Below, one piece after another: positions 33,801-46,784 of a DNA stretch of 64,000 bases. The translations under genes were made by a program, and so were the position numbers. Source of the stretch: Setaria digitata (Eukaryota; Nematoda; Chromadorea; Rhabditida; Setariidae); the NCBI GenBank assembly GCA_003640385.1, contig RCAB01000155.1, positions 3,668 to 67,667 on the forward strand. Reading direction: 5' to 3'. The notes under the pieces were generated by a model. The model was not told the origin of the DNA, ran no database searches, and was given only the letters and a program-made list of their open reading frames with translations. How positions within the stretch are numbered: position 1 is the stretch's first letter; every line of letters begins with the position of its first letter.

Positions 33801-36800
33801 GTAGGACTGTGATGGGAAGAACAATAGTTCTGATACCTACCTTAACCACTGGTGCAGCCGTATCTTGATCTGGTAAGTTGGAATTCAAACCATGAGTAAT
33901 GTCGTCAGCAGGCTCTATCTTACCATTCACTTCATTTTGTGATGTAAAATCAATCAAATGATCAAAAGACGAGTCTGCTGATCCAGTCGATGGTAAGACC
34001 ATGCGCCAAAAACGATTCCTGAATAATATGGCATCTGTTACGATAAAAGCTATTCAAGAACTATATGTCCCTATTATAAGAAGTTTCAAGAAGGATTTTA
34101 GTAAAAAGATTAAATAAAACTTTATGGCTTATAAAAAAATCAATCAGAACAAAAATTTTAAGGATTACATTCTTCAAATTAAGCCTTATTTTCTTGAACT
34201 TGAAAGCTTTAAGCTGTATATTCTTACTCAGTTGGAACATACAATTTGTCGTCCATGTTTTCCGTGATAAAAACTATAAACCAACTAAAGTTTAGAAATG
34301 AAGCAGTATGGATAAAAAATTCAATATACCTAAATTGAGTTAGGGAGTAATTCGACTCAACAGGTGGCAAGAGACAACGAGTTGAATTTGACCGTTCGTT
34401 TGATACAATTAAGTCATCGACATCTACAGGTCGAGGGCCACATAAATTACCCAAGAAGCACTCCGACTGACAAAACGGTATTACATGTTCATGCTGCATT
34501 CGTTTGTATACTATTTGAAAAGCCTAGAATCCTTTAGCTGTGAAAATATTTAACTTCTAGAACATTACATAATTCCTCCTCCTTTTTCATGTTAGCTCAG
34601 TTATTTGAAATTTTCAATCACTGCAAAATGCATTCTAAATAATATTCTAAAATGCATTCTAAAAGAACCTGCATCTGAAAAAAAAAAAAAAAAACAGCTA
34701 GAACCTTTTCTAGAGATCGATCAAGTAGTTCACGATTATTCTTTTCAATTGCTTCACTGAATTCATCACTAATTTCCATCGGAAGGTTAACTCTATCTGG
34801 CGCAGTTTCGTGAATGTATTTAATGAAAAGCTCCCAAATATCGTATTGCAGTTCTTTCATTGCGATATGATCATTCTACAAAATGCAAAACAAATTAAAA
34901 ACATCCACAAATCCAAAATTTATAAATTACTATTTAAGACTGCACTCACTGTAACAGAGCAATCTAACAGTTATATAAATATGAAAAGGATTTGAATAAT
35001 ATACGATTACAGATTAATATATTTTATGACCTTTAATTGGATTGCACATCCTAAAAATTCCATATAAACCTCTACAACAGTAGAAATGGCAATAACTACC
35101 TGGACATTAAGCATTCTTTCATGCGCATCACCTGCATGCACTAAGAAATCGAGTTCATTCAGAGGCACATGAATATCATTCAAATAAGTTCTGAATATCA
35201 TTAATTGCCGAGCGTCTCGAAGCATATCACTAAGTTTCAATTGAAGCAATGAGTCGGGCGTGTCATTTAGAGAATAATCAGTAAGTCCATGCAAGATTTC
35301 AACTTGTTTACTGTTCTAAAAAACGAGTATTCGGATACTATATAAATTAACTTCATACTTTCTCGCATTTCAGATTATATGCTTCCAATAAGTGCTACCT
35401 CCACAGTTCCAAAGATATCTAATCATAATGAAAAGTAAGAAGTTTACTGAAAAAAAAAAAAAAAAAAACTGAATAAACTAAGTTCCTTCTGAATCTAACA
35501 GTGAAGGATAATACATATTGGCTTTTACTGAACATACCTGAGATGTCTGCGGGCAGTTAAGAACATCCGAATCAAAAAGATATATTAATACGCGATTAAT
35601 AATATCTGGATCAGCGATTAAATCCATAGCAGGAAGAAAAAATGAAAAAACAAAGAGTTCGCGCAAAAAATGGCGGCAGATATGGCTTGGCCATAGACGC
35701 TGAAATAATTTAAGTGCTATAAAGCTTAATCTAGTAAGCTAAATAAAGGAAAGAAAAAAGGTATAATCATAAATGTTTTCGAAATCGAAGCCATTTCAAG
35801 AATGATTTACCTAAAAATAACATATAATTTGCTAACAGAATTTACTTCATCAACTGCTTAGTGTTACACATAATACAAGCAGATATTCAAAAAAGGATGC
35901 AGTTTCAATGCCCCTGCCTTACATCAGTCTATTTTATATGTCTTATGAGCAGACAACTACACATATATCTTACTTCTCTAGTGAAGATATTAATTCAATT
36001 TAATAAAGTAAACTGATAATAATCCAGAGAATGTTACTTGCAAAATGTTCATTAAAAAAATTGGTTCAAATGAAACAATACCGAATTATTGGCAAGATTA
36101 TCACGAAAAGAAGAATCATTGTCACTGGAATGACCCGCAATACAGCTTTCATCCATTATCAACCCAATTACATGATCAGCCAACTCACGTAGATAATCGA
36201 CTTCATTTTGTCGTGAACTGAGAGCAAAATGTACATCTGGCATAGCTTCCAAAATTTTCGTTTCAACCATCTGAGATGGATATATCTAAATCATATGCAA
36301 TGAATCGTAGCTAAAATTGAGAATGGAAAGATAGAAATAACTCAGTAAAACTAAAATAACAACTACGACGGATAAATAAATTTTTCACACTGAGATCATC
36401 ATCATAGCCTCCTAGCAATGACTAGAATAAAGTTTAGGAAGTTGTTTCACTTAATCGCAGAATTTCTCCAACATAGAAAATCGTACACTTTTATCAACAG
36501 TTGCACTTAAATGTTCGACCCTATCACAATGTATTGCTGCCAGTGGTATAGCTTCAAATAAAATGGTAGATGATAAGTCAATTTTCTGAAAGCGCAGGTA
36601 CAAAATAGCAATGGCATAACGAATCTGATGTCTGAAATAGATTCTTCGATACTTCATTTTTTTCACCAATAGTTCTACGGCGACGCTTTTGCAAAATAAC
36701 ATTAAAAGTTTCTCCTACGATATGTCATTTAAAAATGCAAAAATGATAAATGAGAGAGTTGTGATAAAATGATGAAAGCCATCTTCACCTTATTTCATTG

Positions 36801-38213
36801 ACGAATACTGTATCATCGCTTATCTTTGCTTTATACCAACTATTTACGTAATTATCGATTAGCTGCTCAATCAAATCTTCAATCAATTTATTCACTGAAT
36901 CCGGTATGGTTACACCTAAAATACAATCTATTTTTAAAAAAAAATTTTTCTGCATTTGTTTGGAAGTGGCAACAGTATACATTAACGAAAAACGAATGTA
37001 TCTTTTTTGCGAGAAATTTTATAGGAAATTCATACAGTAAACATTTTTACTGATAAGAACATTAAGATTACTTTCCCGATAGGTAATTCGCAATCCTTAA
37101 ATTATTAAAAATCAGAAACAATGATTTCACTGCTTGAACAATTCAGTAACCACAAACGAACCTTTCCAGGGTAATTCATAGATTAGTCTGAAATCACTTT
37201 TTACATTGGCATTTTCAACAACTTTACCGGCAGTCAATTNAAACAATTCAGTAACCACAAACGAACCTTTCCAGGGTAATTCATAGATTCGTCTGAAATC
37301 ACTTTTTACATTGGCATTTTCAACAACTTTACCGGCAGTCAATTTTTCACCAAGCCAATTTTCGAAAAAATTCCATAAAAATTCTCCATTCGAACGATTC
37401 ACCAGGTAAATTGTTATAAAATAGCCACCAGCTAAAGCCGAGCATTGCGCAATAATTCGTAAAATACTAAAATCAAAATAGCTTTAAATTAAAATGCAAA
37501 ATATCGTAAATTTAATGATAAATAAAGAGGAAAAAGTAAAATAAAGTACAAAAAGAAGGATCAATGTGGAAGAAAAACGCAAAACATGCGTGAAAAATTG
37601 CTTCCTTTCAGTGGAAAAATTGATTATAAAAATTTATGCATTATTTAGGTACTTAAGTGGGCAGAATTGCTCAAAATGTAGAGGAAATAATGGCTTGAGT
37701 AATTATGTAGGTTTGAAAAAAAAAAAAAAAAAATGGAAACCGTATAAAAGCAAAAATTTTAAAGAAGAAAAATGATATACGAAGGAAAGTGGAAACAAAT
37801 AAACGGTTAAAAAAAACTATGCTTCTAAGTAAATGAATGAAAAAAAAAAAAAAAAAAGAAAGAAATGATAATTAAAGATGAAAAAAAAAAACTTCATTAC
37901 TTTATTAGCAAAGTTTCCTCCCCACTTAAGACCTATAAATAATCATGGTAAATGTTATTTATTCGGGCTGATATAATATGGGTATATATTATATATATAT
38001 GAAAGCGATTTATATGAAAATAATGAGAGAAAAAAAATTTCTAACGGACATTTATTTCCGGTGCTAATACAGTCATTTTATCCAGGTAAAAAGAAAATCA
38101 TACCTGCAATTAAAGAAAATTGTAAGGATAATTATTAATGTGAGGGTCGAAATTAATTTTAAATTAGTACTTGCCGGTAAATTACACCGACAAGTGATGG
38201 TTAATACATCCAT
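30888..38213 (-). CDS. SNX14: SNX14, sorting nexin with PXA, RGS, PX and nexin C-terminal domains
   Basis: ER-anchored sorting nexin acting at lipid droplet and endolysosome contacts. Exons: 38213-38188 (tentative), 37466-37267, 36915-36789, 36631-36499 (end tentative), 36270-36082, 35699-35538, 35315-35100, 34875-34705, 34523-34330, 34284-34228, 34018-33841, 33771-33709, 33589-33454, 33344-33256, 33137-32955, 32774-32679, 32491-32373, 32083-31955, 31624-31390, 31124-30888. These give about 979 residues (human 946). One hydrophobic segment lies near residues 10-30, PXA at about 77-255 (NSWYKAKISDDTVFVNEIR), RGS at about 290-425 (KLSDMLRDARQLMIFRTYL), PX at about 600-735 (FYVLESKLIEFHG) and the nexin C domain at about 830-960 (LNKQLAYVYLDVIIQKLFP). 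A TTGCAG lies 23 nt before the proposed ATG. The copy of the second exon at 37133-37239 is an artefact around an N. Confidence 0.92.
37133..37345. other. Assembly join: about 105-bp direct copies flanking N at 37240
   Basis: 37133-37239 and 37241-37345 match except for a change (gattagtctg against gattcgtctg) that swaps Leu for Arg in SNX14. Only the right copy joins the exon start at 37466, so the left one is a spurious second copy or a second allele. Confidence 0.85.
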
Positions 38214-38528
38214 TAAAATAACATCGTTTTAATGAGCTGCAACGAATAAATTAACAATAATTCAAAGAGCTAACTTTGTTATTAGCTATCACGAAGATTT
38301 ATTCCGAAATTTTCGATTTAAGCAGTGCAAAATAAGACCAAAAGCCAAAGGCCATCGTCTATTTCCAATTTACATCAATCAATTATTTTGGACTAAATCA
38401 CAGGAGTGATGATTTTGAAATGTTTAAATGAGTCTAAATTTCATTAAAAATTGCTTCCGATAATTGATTATCTTTGGGAAATTTGCAAATGACAAATTAA
38501 TTAACGAAGCAAAACCTGCTACGCTTGC

Positions 38529-38560
<32 letters not shown>

Positions 38561-39218
38561 CAAAATCTAGGCAATCTAATGAATATTGTTAAAATAAATC
38601 TGATCAACAATCATCAAATTTTATTACCAACAAACACAAATTATCAGTAGCTTATCAATGTCTACCATATATATCCTTACTTGCAAAACAAGTTAGGAAT
38701 TATTTATTTTGCTCACGTGGAAACAAATTTTTTTTCTGCATTGTAAGTTAATATCAAAAACAATGATATCACATTTCAGCAAACAGGCATTATGAGTAAT
38801 TCATTAAAATGCATCATGTGAATATATTCTCGTTTAGAGTAAGTAAATCATCTGAAACAGTTCATCAACTCTTAACAAACTACTCAGTCTATTCCACTTC
38901 TTAAACCTACCAACAAATGATATTACAAAAATTAAGTAAAATAAAACAAACAACACATCGCACAAAATCAATCACTTGCCATTATTACACAAAAAGGATT
39001 CATATTAAAAAAAAAAAAAAAAAAATGCATAGAACAAATAAACGAAGAAAAAATTTGAAGCATATACGGTGCAGGATTTCAAAGTTTCTTTCAATTTAGG
39101 AATAAAAAATGAGATTTGTAAAGCAAAAGCAAGGAAGTCAAAAACTCATCAATTTTGGCTTTAAGCGAATAAAATAAGCAACATAAATACTGCACTGTAT
39201 AGCAATTTTTTAAATGAG
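38214..39218. other. Intergenic between SNX14 and NOA1
   Basis: No gene seen. A run of about 26 T lies at 38534-38560. Confidence 0.6.
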
Positions 39219-42200
39219 CTAAAATAAATTCACTGGTTTCAAATACCCTCTATTATGGCTTTTTCGTTTCATTCCTTTGGATAAAGCATTTGAGTTAGGC
39301 ATTATCGGCCGCTTTACCCTGTAAGCAGCTGTACCACCTATACGTGATCCACGAAGTTCTGCGCAGTACGGTAAAATTGCTGGCTGACGTAAGAACAAAC
39401 CACGTCCTTCGGGAGTGTGAGCTCGCAGATGAACTTTGCCAAGTCGAGATGTTACGCATACCCAACCCACCGAAGAAAGAACCACATCTCCGCAACTTTT
39501 CCACGACCCAGAGCTTTCCAAGATCATTTCACTGCCCTTAAGCTAAATTGAAGAAAACAAACAGTTAATATCTTGTAATTTGAAAATTATGATCTTAATA
39601 CTGTGGGATTTGAAATTGCGTTTTAAATTTAAGACAATCCAACGTATACACAAGCGTATATATATATAATTTCCATGTCCATAAGTAAAAGCTTACATCT
39701 GGAAATCGTGCTATTCTTTCGGTATTACCAATCGGGACAGCAAGAAGTGAGCTGCCCAAATGTTTTTTGCGAAAAGCCGCAGTTTCGGATGTCTTTCTTA
39801 TAAAAATCGGCAACTGCTTACTAGCAAATACCGTTAACTGAAATATAAAAGCTAGAGCTCCGATGTAATATATCAAAAGACCTGTAAATATTTCCTGAAA
39901 AAAATTTCTGCTCTTCTTAACGAGTAAAAACTTGAAATTACGCGCTGAATTTCTCATGTATTGAAGGAACCAGTGGAAGGGCAACTGACTACCGAACATA
40001 AGACGAGAAAGTTTACCGGGACGTGGTAAATTAGCAATGAATTTTCTGAGGCAACTCACCAGAGCACCTGGTCGTCTTTCTTGATAGTCTCTAAGTGATG
40101 GAGTTGCCACTGCTACTGGTAAAGTGATTACATCGATCTGCGCAATTCCACCAATCAAAAGAGATTCTTCTGGATGTATGATAAATGTTCGTGGCAAAAT
40201 CATTGTTCGAGGCAAAACGGTAATCAGCTCATCCAGTGTAAATAAATTCAAGATCTAAATGACGGGAAAATAGAGCCTTAAGTTATAAATCCTAAAGTAA
40301 TTTCGAAATCATCAACCGATTTTTTTCTTTTTTTTTTTTTTCAAGAGAATGGATTTAAAAAAGAAAGCTCAGTGAACTTACACCGGTTTACAACCTGAAG
40401 AAAAATAAAGAACTTGCCTGGTCCGAGTTGACGGTCCCGGGAGTATCGTAGCACCACTTTCCTTTAGCAAATATAAATGAATTTGGATCGAAACTGAAAC
40501 AAAATCAATACTTCACAATATGCAAATTGTAGCATTAACAACATAGTGCACGCTTACAAGAAAGAAGAGATAACATTATTGAATGTTTTCGTCTTTTAAC
40601 ATAACAGTTTTTTTAAGTACAAACCCTCCTAACCGTATTACAGCTTAGTTTAATGGAAAAAAAAAGAAAGTAATGGCATGATGTTAAGAGATCAAAATGC
40701 ACAGCTGTTTTGGTTTGTCCACTGCTTCAGAATCGGTTAGTATAGAACGAAAAGCTGGTGGTTGTAATTCTTCCTCATGATCCTGTAAAATTAACAATGA
40801 AATTGAGATAAAGTTTTGATACTAAAATTTTAAACACAGAAATATTAACATAAAAGCCAATAAAATAAACTGAGCTGGCTTGAACTTAGTACTTGCTTCT
40901 AAAATACAGTCAAAATTACTATATAATTACCAAATGTACATAATCGTCATGAAAAGTATTAAAAAAATATGCCTTGAATGAATTTCCAATGGTAGACTGT
41001 AATGTTGCATACTTTATGTCGCCTGATTGTTTATACAGATAATACCGCATACGTTCCTCTTTCTTCTGCCAAGCTTGGTTTGCTAACAATCTGCATTAAT
41101 CTCAATAAAAATATGCAGAGGAAATTCTACATGCTCATGAAGGTTATTGCATATAGCTTACGAACTAAAACGTAACACATGTCCAGAGCGTAATGTGTGT
41201 ACTTGAACAACAAAAAGAGTAATGCGTGTGCTTGGAGAGGAAAAAGAACAATAAAAAAGAAAAAATATTAAAAAAATTAAACAAGATGATATAAATAGAG
41301 CATTAAAAACAACAGATTTCAAGAAACAGAAACTTTTAATTTTCTGTTTCTTGAAAAGCAGATCAAAGCATGAAATTTTCTAAAAAAAAAAAAACTCAAA
41401 ATTTACCTTCGCCGCCTCACTTCCAATTTGTGTGGAGAAGGGTTCATTACAGGGAATTTTAACAATGAAATGGTGGTACCGGGCCAAGGAGTTGTGGCTG
41501 CACGCTCTACCAGGTCTACAGCACGTACTTTACATAGATCGGATTGGAGTAATGCGTTGAAAAGTGTTCTGAAAATACACTAAAATTTGTCCGAAATAAA
41601 AAACTAATTCCAGAGATCAATAAGAGAAGGAATCCATAAGGAAGTCAGCTAATTCCAGTCGAAAAGTGGTATAGGGATACATGAACAAGAATAGCAGCTA
41701 GAAGTGAAAAACTGAAATATTCTAGACTCATACGAATATCTATGAATAATTATTAAAAAAAACACAATATGAAGTATACATAAATAATAAGCTGTGGTTA
41801 CAAATGATAAAAATTTAACAATGGGATGCACGAAAAATTAGCAATCACCATAAAACGTACGATTTGCCTGCATTAGTGCATCCGACCAAGTACATATCAT
41901 TTCGCAAAGTATCTCGAGTTGAAAATCTTAAGAATATATTCTGCAAAAGTAAAAGTTTTTGACAAATGAAAACTTTGGCAGAGCTTCTGTTTTTAAAAAC
42001 TGTTAAAATAGTGGAAAAATTCTAAAATATAATCAAGACTGAGGAAAGCCGAAAAGCCATAATATATCACTCTTATCAATTTTGGATTAAAAACACACTG
42101 ACGTAATAAATTATTGAAAATGATAAATACGGAAAATACAAGAAATACTAACAGTAATAAGATCTTCAACACCAAATCCTGTTTTCGCACTAATAAGTGA

Positions 42201-44931
42201 TGTATGCAATATATTAAAATTATCAACAAATCCCACTTCCTTTAATGAGTTATATAAAATTTGCCGAAAATGACGCAAAAAACCAGGACGTGCATCTGGT
42301 GGCAATAGATCAACTTTATTTCCTGCAATACGCCCATAAAAACACTTTACAAGCGCAGTTATTAGAGCAAGTCATCCAACTGACTTCTTCAAAACTACCG
42401 TTATAATAGGCTATTGAAATGATGGAATATGAATCCAATTATCAAATTAAATCATTTATAACATTTCAATCAAGTGTCATTTCATCGAATCACTTCACTT
42501 CACTCAAGTATTGGTTGATTTTTGTTCTAATATGTAAAACGTATAGCACGTCATACTTCAAGTTTCGAGAAATATGTCCTGCGAGGCTACGGGACTTCGC
42601 TGCTATCAATCAGGAAGATGATAATATACGAAATCAGGAACATGGAGTAAATACAACTTATCCATAACAACAACTCATGTAATATACTGGAAGAAATAAA
42701 AACATACCAACAACAATCATCGGCTTCTGATAACCAATTATCTTTGGTAGTTCACAATAAATGGAACCGGGCAAATCACACATGTCGACAACAAGAATTA
42801 TCAGTGCTTCTTGCCTCAACTTCAAATGCTTCATCATTGATCGGTAATCCACTTCACAAACATTTACATTCAACTGTAATGTTTGTGGTTCACATTAGAT
42901 GAAGATTCGAAATTCGAAATGACTCCTAAGTAATTAAGCTAGTAGTTTCATTATATTAAATCCTAGTAAATTCTGAACATAAAATGTTAATTCCCGGGGG
43001 AAAATGAAGAAAGTCTATGAAGTCTTATTTTTAAGTTGGGGTCTTAGCAAAAAGGTCTACGAAAAAAAAAAAAAAAAGAATCCTTATCAAATCATTAATG
43101 TGGAAAATGAAATCACAAACCAAGAAATTGTGCTTTTTAAGCATATAGCACCTGCGGCATAACTGATCTTTGTAATCATTTAATTTAAAAAAAATCTCTA
43201 CAGGCAAAAAACCTGGTAAAGAGGCATCCTGAAAATAAAAAATTTTAACAAATAACATATCTTATGTACTATTTAGAGCTAAAGTTAATCACCCCAATTC
43301 CAGCTTTTAATACTGTCTGCTAAATTCATCATGTGTGTGTATTATTCTAAAAACTGACCAAAACACTCTTTTGATCATTGTATGCCAAACTTAAAAAAAA
43401 TTGCTCCTCATTTCTTACCCGGCAATGAAAATTTGCTCCACAAGCACCACAAGACTTATCTGAAGAAGGTACTGATGGATCAACTGTACCGCAAGCGTGT
43501 AAGAGGTCATCATCGTCATCGTCTGTTATGTCATCCTAAACTGATCAAATAACTATTACAAGAAAAACGCCCCTACCTCTTTCGTATTATCTCAAGATGG
43601 AATTTTTAATGATGAATTTCATTGAAATAAATCGGAAAATGTGCAAACGAAGAAGAGTGAACAGGAACAAACTTTTGGATTAGTACTTTGTCCTGGAAGT
43701 TGAAAATCAATTTCCTCGACAGCATCTTTAGCACCATATCGGACCATTATATCTTCATCAACACTAAAATTAAGAAGCTAGATCAAGTCATTTAGTAAGC
43801 ATTATACTAATAGTGGAGACAAATCTTTGCAACGCTACTACAAAGTAATATGATATGAAAATGAAAAGCATACGAACTTCTCCAATTCGCCACCAGGTAT
43901 ATCAACCGTTGAACCAACAACAAAATCATCAACAAAGCTATCGCCGTAAATGTAAAAGCCACGATCAGAACGAATACGATTCGAAAATGACGGCAAATCT
44001 TCTGCAGGACTTTGCGAAATTGTCGCATCCGCTTTTAACAGAAAGGAACCAGCTAACGGATAATCCTATATGAAACATATTCTATTGGGAAATTTAGAAT
44101 TATATTCTGAATACACAAATCTTGCCTAATTCAACATCTATCACAACTAAATTCTCTTGCATTAATCAGAATGTAAAACAATTAAAAACTTCAAATTCCG
44201 CATCAAATATCAAATTACTGAAAGGAATTTAATAAAGTTATCATGACGTCCTTTCCATTTTTTGCCATGTCAGATTAGCGGTAATGTTTAATAAGTTCTG
44301 CACTACCTATCAATTACTGAAGTAAATGCCCTATACCGAACAACAGGATGAATCAACATAACAATTACAAGTCCAAAGTTAACTTAAATAAAGAAGGCGA
44401 TTTCCATAAGGTGAATAAAATGAAGAAACTACGTCATGCTCATTTCTAGTCCCTTCGCGATTATTGACAGTCAATTGTTTTTCTTCTTCACTCTTCTTTT
44501 TTTCAGCCTGCTGATATGCAATAATCGAGCCGTACTTACTGGCATTTATCCTTCAATTAATATCTAATAAAATAATTGCAACTGTTTTCTTTGAAATTTC
44601 AATATTTGTTATAAAAATATAGCATTACGGAATACAGTATCTAGCTTGAAGCTTTCAGAAAGTAAACAATAAAGCCATACTCTAAATATTTCCCAGCAGA
44701 CAAAGAATCCAAAGCCAATTCTGAAGCTGAACACTGATTTTGATTCGAAGAAATCTCTAGTCGTTTCCGTATTAGCTCATTAATTTGAGAGACAGAAGGT
44801 GTTTTTGCTGGAACATTTTTAACTGGTTGTTTTTTCTGTTGTAAACGTCGACCAGTTGCTTTAGTTCTCTGCCGAGTAAGCAATAAAGCGAAAGGAAATG
44901 TTTTCAAATTTCGAACAGTTACGTAAAACAT
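39219..44931 (-). CDS. NOA1: NOA1, mitochondrial circularly permuted GTPase (YqeH family)
   Basis: GTPase for mitochondrial small-ribosome biogenesis. Exons: 44931-44681, 44550-44433, 44065-43878, 43763-43673, 43535-43419, 43228-43121, 42873-42708, 42322-42153, 41940-41861, 41568-41407, 41230-41162, 41090-40931, 40782-40703, 40493-40418, 40254-40060, 39837-39697, 39542-39219 (stop 39219-39221). All phases agree; 831 residues (human 698). The N-terminus is basic (mitochondrial). A zinc-finger-like cluster has CGAC at 245-248 and CRRC at 279-282. G motifs come in permuted order: G4 NKVDLL (about 348), G5 SAK (391), G1 GCTNAGKS (423-430), G2 PWPGTT (457-462), G3 DTPG (603-606). The C-terminal part has PRTFIIHP, LLAVPIGNTERIARFPD and HLRAHTPEGRG, as in NOA1. 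The intron between 40493-40418 and 40254-40060 begins with GC; that between 40060 and 39837 is 222 nt and open in frame. PIGP stops 265 bp upstream. Confidence 0.94.
41317..41356. repeat. 16-bp perfect inverted repeat inside a NOA1 intron
   Basis: tttcaagaaacagaaa (41317-41332) and its exact complement at 41341-41356 flank an 8-nt loop, in the intron between NOA1 exons 41568-41407 and 41230-41162. Confidence 0.75.
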
Positions 44932-45195
44932 ATTAAGTATTAGGCAATTCGTTCCTTTCCAGCTTCATCAATTCTTTGTTTCCGCTGATGTCAGAGAACC
45001 TGTTTTAAATATTCATTATAGAACTGAATGTTAGGTACTGACAAAACTTATGATGCAGGATGATGCTTCGCACAAAACACTTTTTGGGAAAATTTTAATC
45101 AGGAATTTAAAGTAAACTCACACTAATTTAAAAATCTAAGCAGGCAGAAATTTGTTTTATTTACTTAGTTATATTAATTTGAAAATGGAACTGCA
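44932..45195. other. Short PIGP-NOA1 spacer
   Basis: 264 bp, AT-rich, without a recognised element. The length suits a nematode operon spacer. Confidence 0.5.
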
Positions 45196-46083
45196 TTAAA
45201 TGATTCCAATAGGTAAGCTTTTAAAAACAAGGAAAAATAAATAAATTAAACTGAAATAATTGCCTGGCTGTTTGGAAGTGTTGTTGATATTAGCAAAAAA
45301 AGAATGCAAATCAACAGTGCCACCTTCTGTGCTTTCACCAAAATCGTCTTTTATGATCTGTAAAGATTGCACCAATAACTACAGTACAGGTATGGGAGCC
45401 TAAGAATTTTTATTGCATAAACACGGATATAAACACGGCTTACTTCGATATCTTCAAAAATGCCATGTAATTGGATAAGATTATGGGCTAATACCAGGAT
45501 AACAAATGCAGCAACTGATATCGGCAATAACAGTGGTATAGCAATAGCCCAATATTTAGCTGGTAAGTATGTTATATGAACTGATTCAAAGTAGGGCGTC
45601 GGAATAAGAGCCCAAATTAGGTACAAAGCCAAGGAAAACCAAGAACAGATGAATAATACGAAACCTGAAACATAACAAAATAAATAAATTTGTCACTCAC
45701 GATGTAGAATATTTTCATTAAGCAAAAATTAACTTGTTCTGATGACTTTTAAATCCCTGTTAATTATATCTAAAGATTAATTAGAAGGATTAGAAATAAA
45801 AAGTTAAATTTTGAAACAACAATCAGAGTGCTTTTAAGCCTTCCATTACCGAAAATACTAAGCACTCATAGAAAAAACGCAAGATAGAACATAATCATTT
45901 ATTAATAGCAATTACCTATTTATGAATGGTGCAGAATTCACTCACAGCTACTGCACTTAATGGCTACTAGAATTTAAGATATAAAACCATACCATATACT
46001 CCTCGAGCAGGTGAAGGATTCGGTGAAGCATACGGTGGGAATGATTTTGAATTATCTTCTAATGCATCATCGACAGGAACCAT
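45196..46083 (-). CDS. PIGP: PIGP, subunit P of GPI-GlcNAc transferase
   Basis: Small membrane subunit of the complex that starts GPI-anchor synthesis by adding GlcNAc to phosphatidylinositol at the ER. Exons: 46083-45993, 45664-45444, 45357-45196; 157 residues, the same size as human PIGP (about 158 in one isoform). The N-terminus is hydrophilic (PPYASPNPSPARGVYG). The first membrane helix ends in LALYLIWALIP, the family signature ITYLPAKYWAIAIP follows, and then the second helix (about 74-95). The third exon has the conserved region around TVDLHSFFANINNTS. The last about 17 residues run into hydrophobic AT-rich sequence up to the first stop, so the exact C-terminus may be wrong. An AACAG acceptor-like site lies 6 nt before the ATG. 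NOA1 follows 265 bp downstream on the same strand. Confidence 0.92.
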
Positions 46084-46784
46084 ACGTTTCTGTTATCAAT
46101 TCCACTGACCATATCCTACTGAAAATATCCCTAAAGAGCCACTTATTTAATAAGAGTAATGATAATAGCATTATTTGTACTATAATAGCATTATCCTCTC
46201 TTTCTTCGATTTGAAGTCAAGAAGGAAAAATATAAAAAATTACAAACGAATTTTAATTCGAAAGAAAAAACAAATAAAATCTGATAAAGCATAATTCCTT
46301 GAAAAACAAATACGAAGTAGAAAAAAAGTTCGCATATATTAAATCTATTGAATAATACACAAATATTAAGCGAATGGGAAAATTCAGTATTTTATTCGGA
46401 ATATGATAAAAAGTAAATTTCAATAAAATAGTTTAATTAATTTTCCATAAACACATCGTAGGCAATGTCCATGCAATTATGCACAAAATAATCGATCCAC
46501 ATTGGTAGCAATTTCCAAAGTCACATAAAATAATATAGTACAAATATATTATAGAAAGGGAAACGACAGAAAACAGATTTAAGCAATAACAAATAAACAT
46601 AGAGTTCCAATTCCATCATTTTTAATTAGTTGTTCAAGTGCCAGAAAACAGTAAAACATATCAGATATTCTTATGGATTGCGAGTTATATGAGAGGAAAT
46701 AGCCGGGATTTAGATAATCATTAATCATATAGCCAACCCGTATGAAATAATTACATTGCTAAAACAAATATCATAAAGACTTTA
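46084..46784. other. Intergenic between WASHC1 and PIGP
   Basis: No gene seen in about 700 bp; AT-rich, probably the 3' UTR of WASHC1 plus spacer. Confidence 0.55.

Noticed and set aside
39344..39541. Plus-strand frame opposite the last NOA1 exon
   Set aside because: Shadow of a conserved NOA1 exon.
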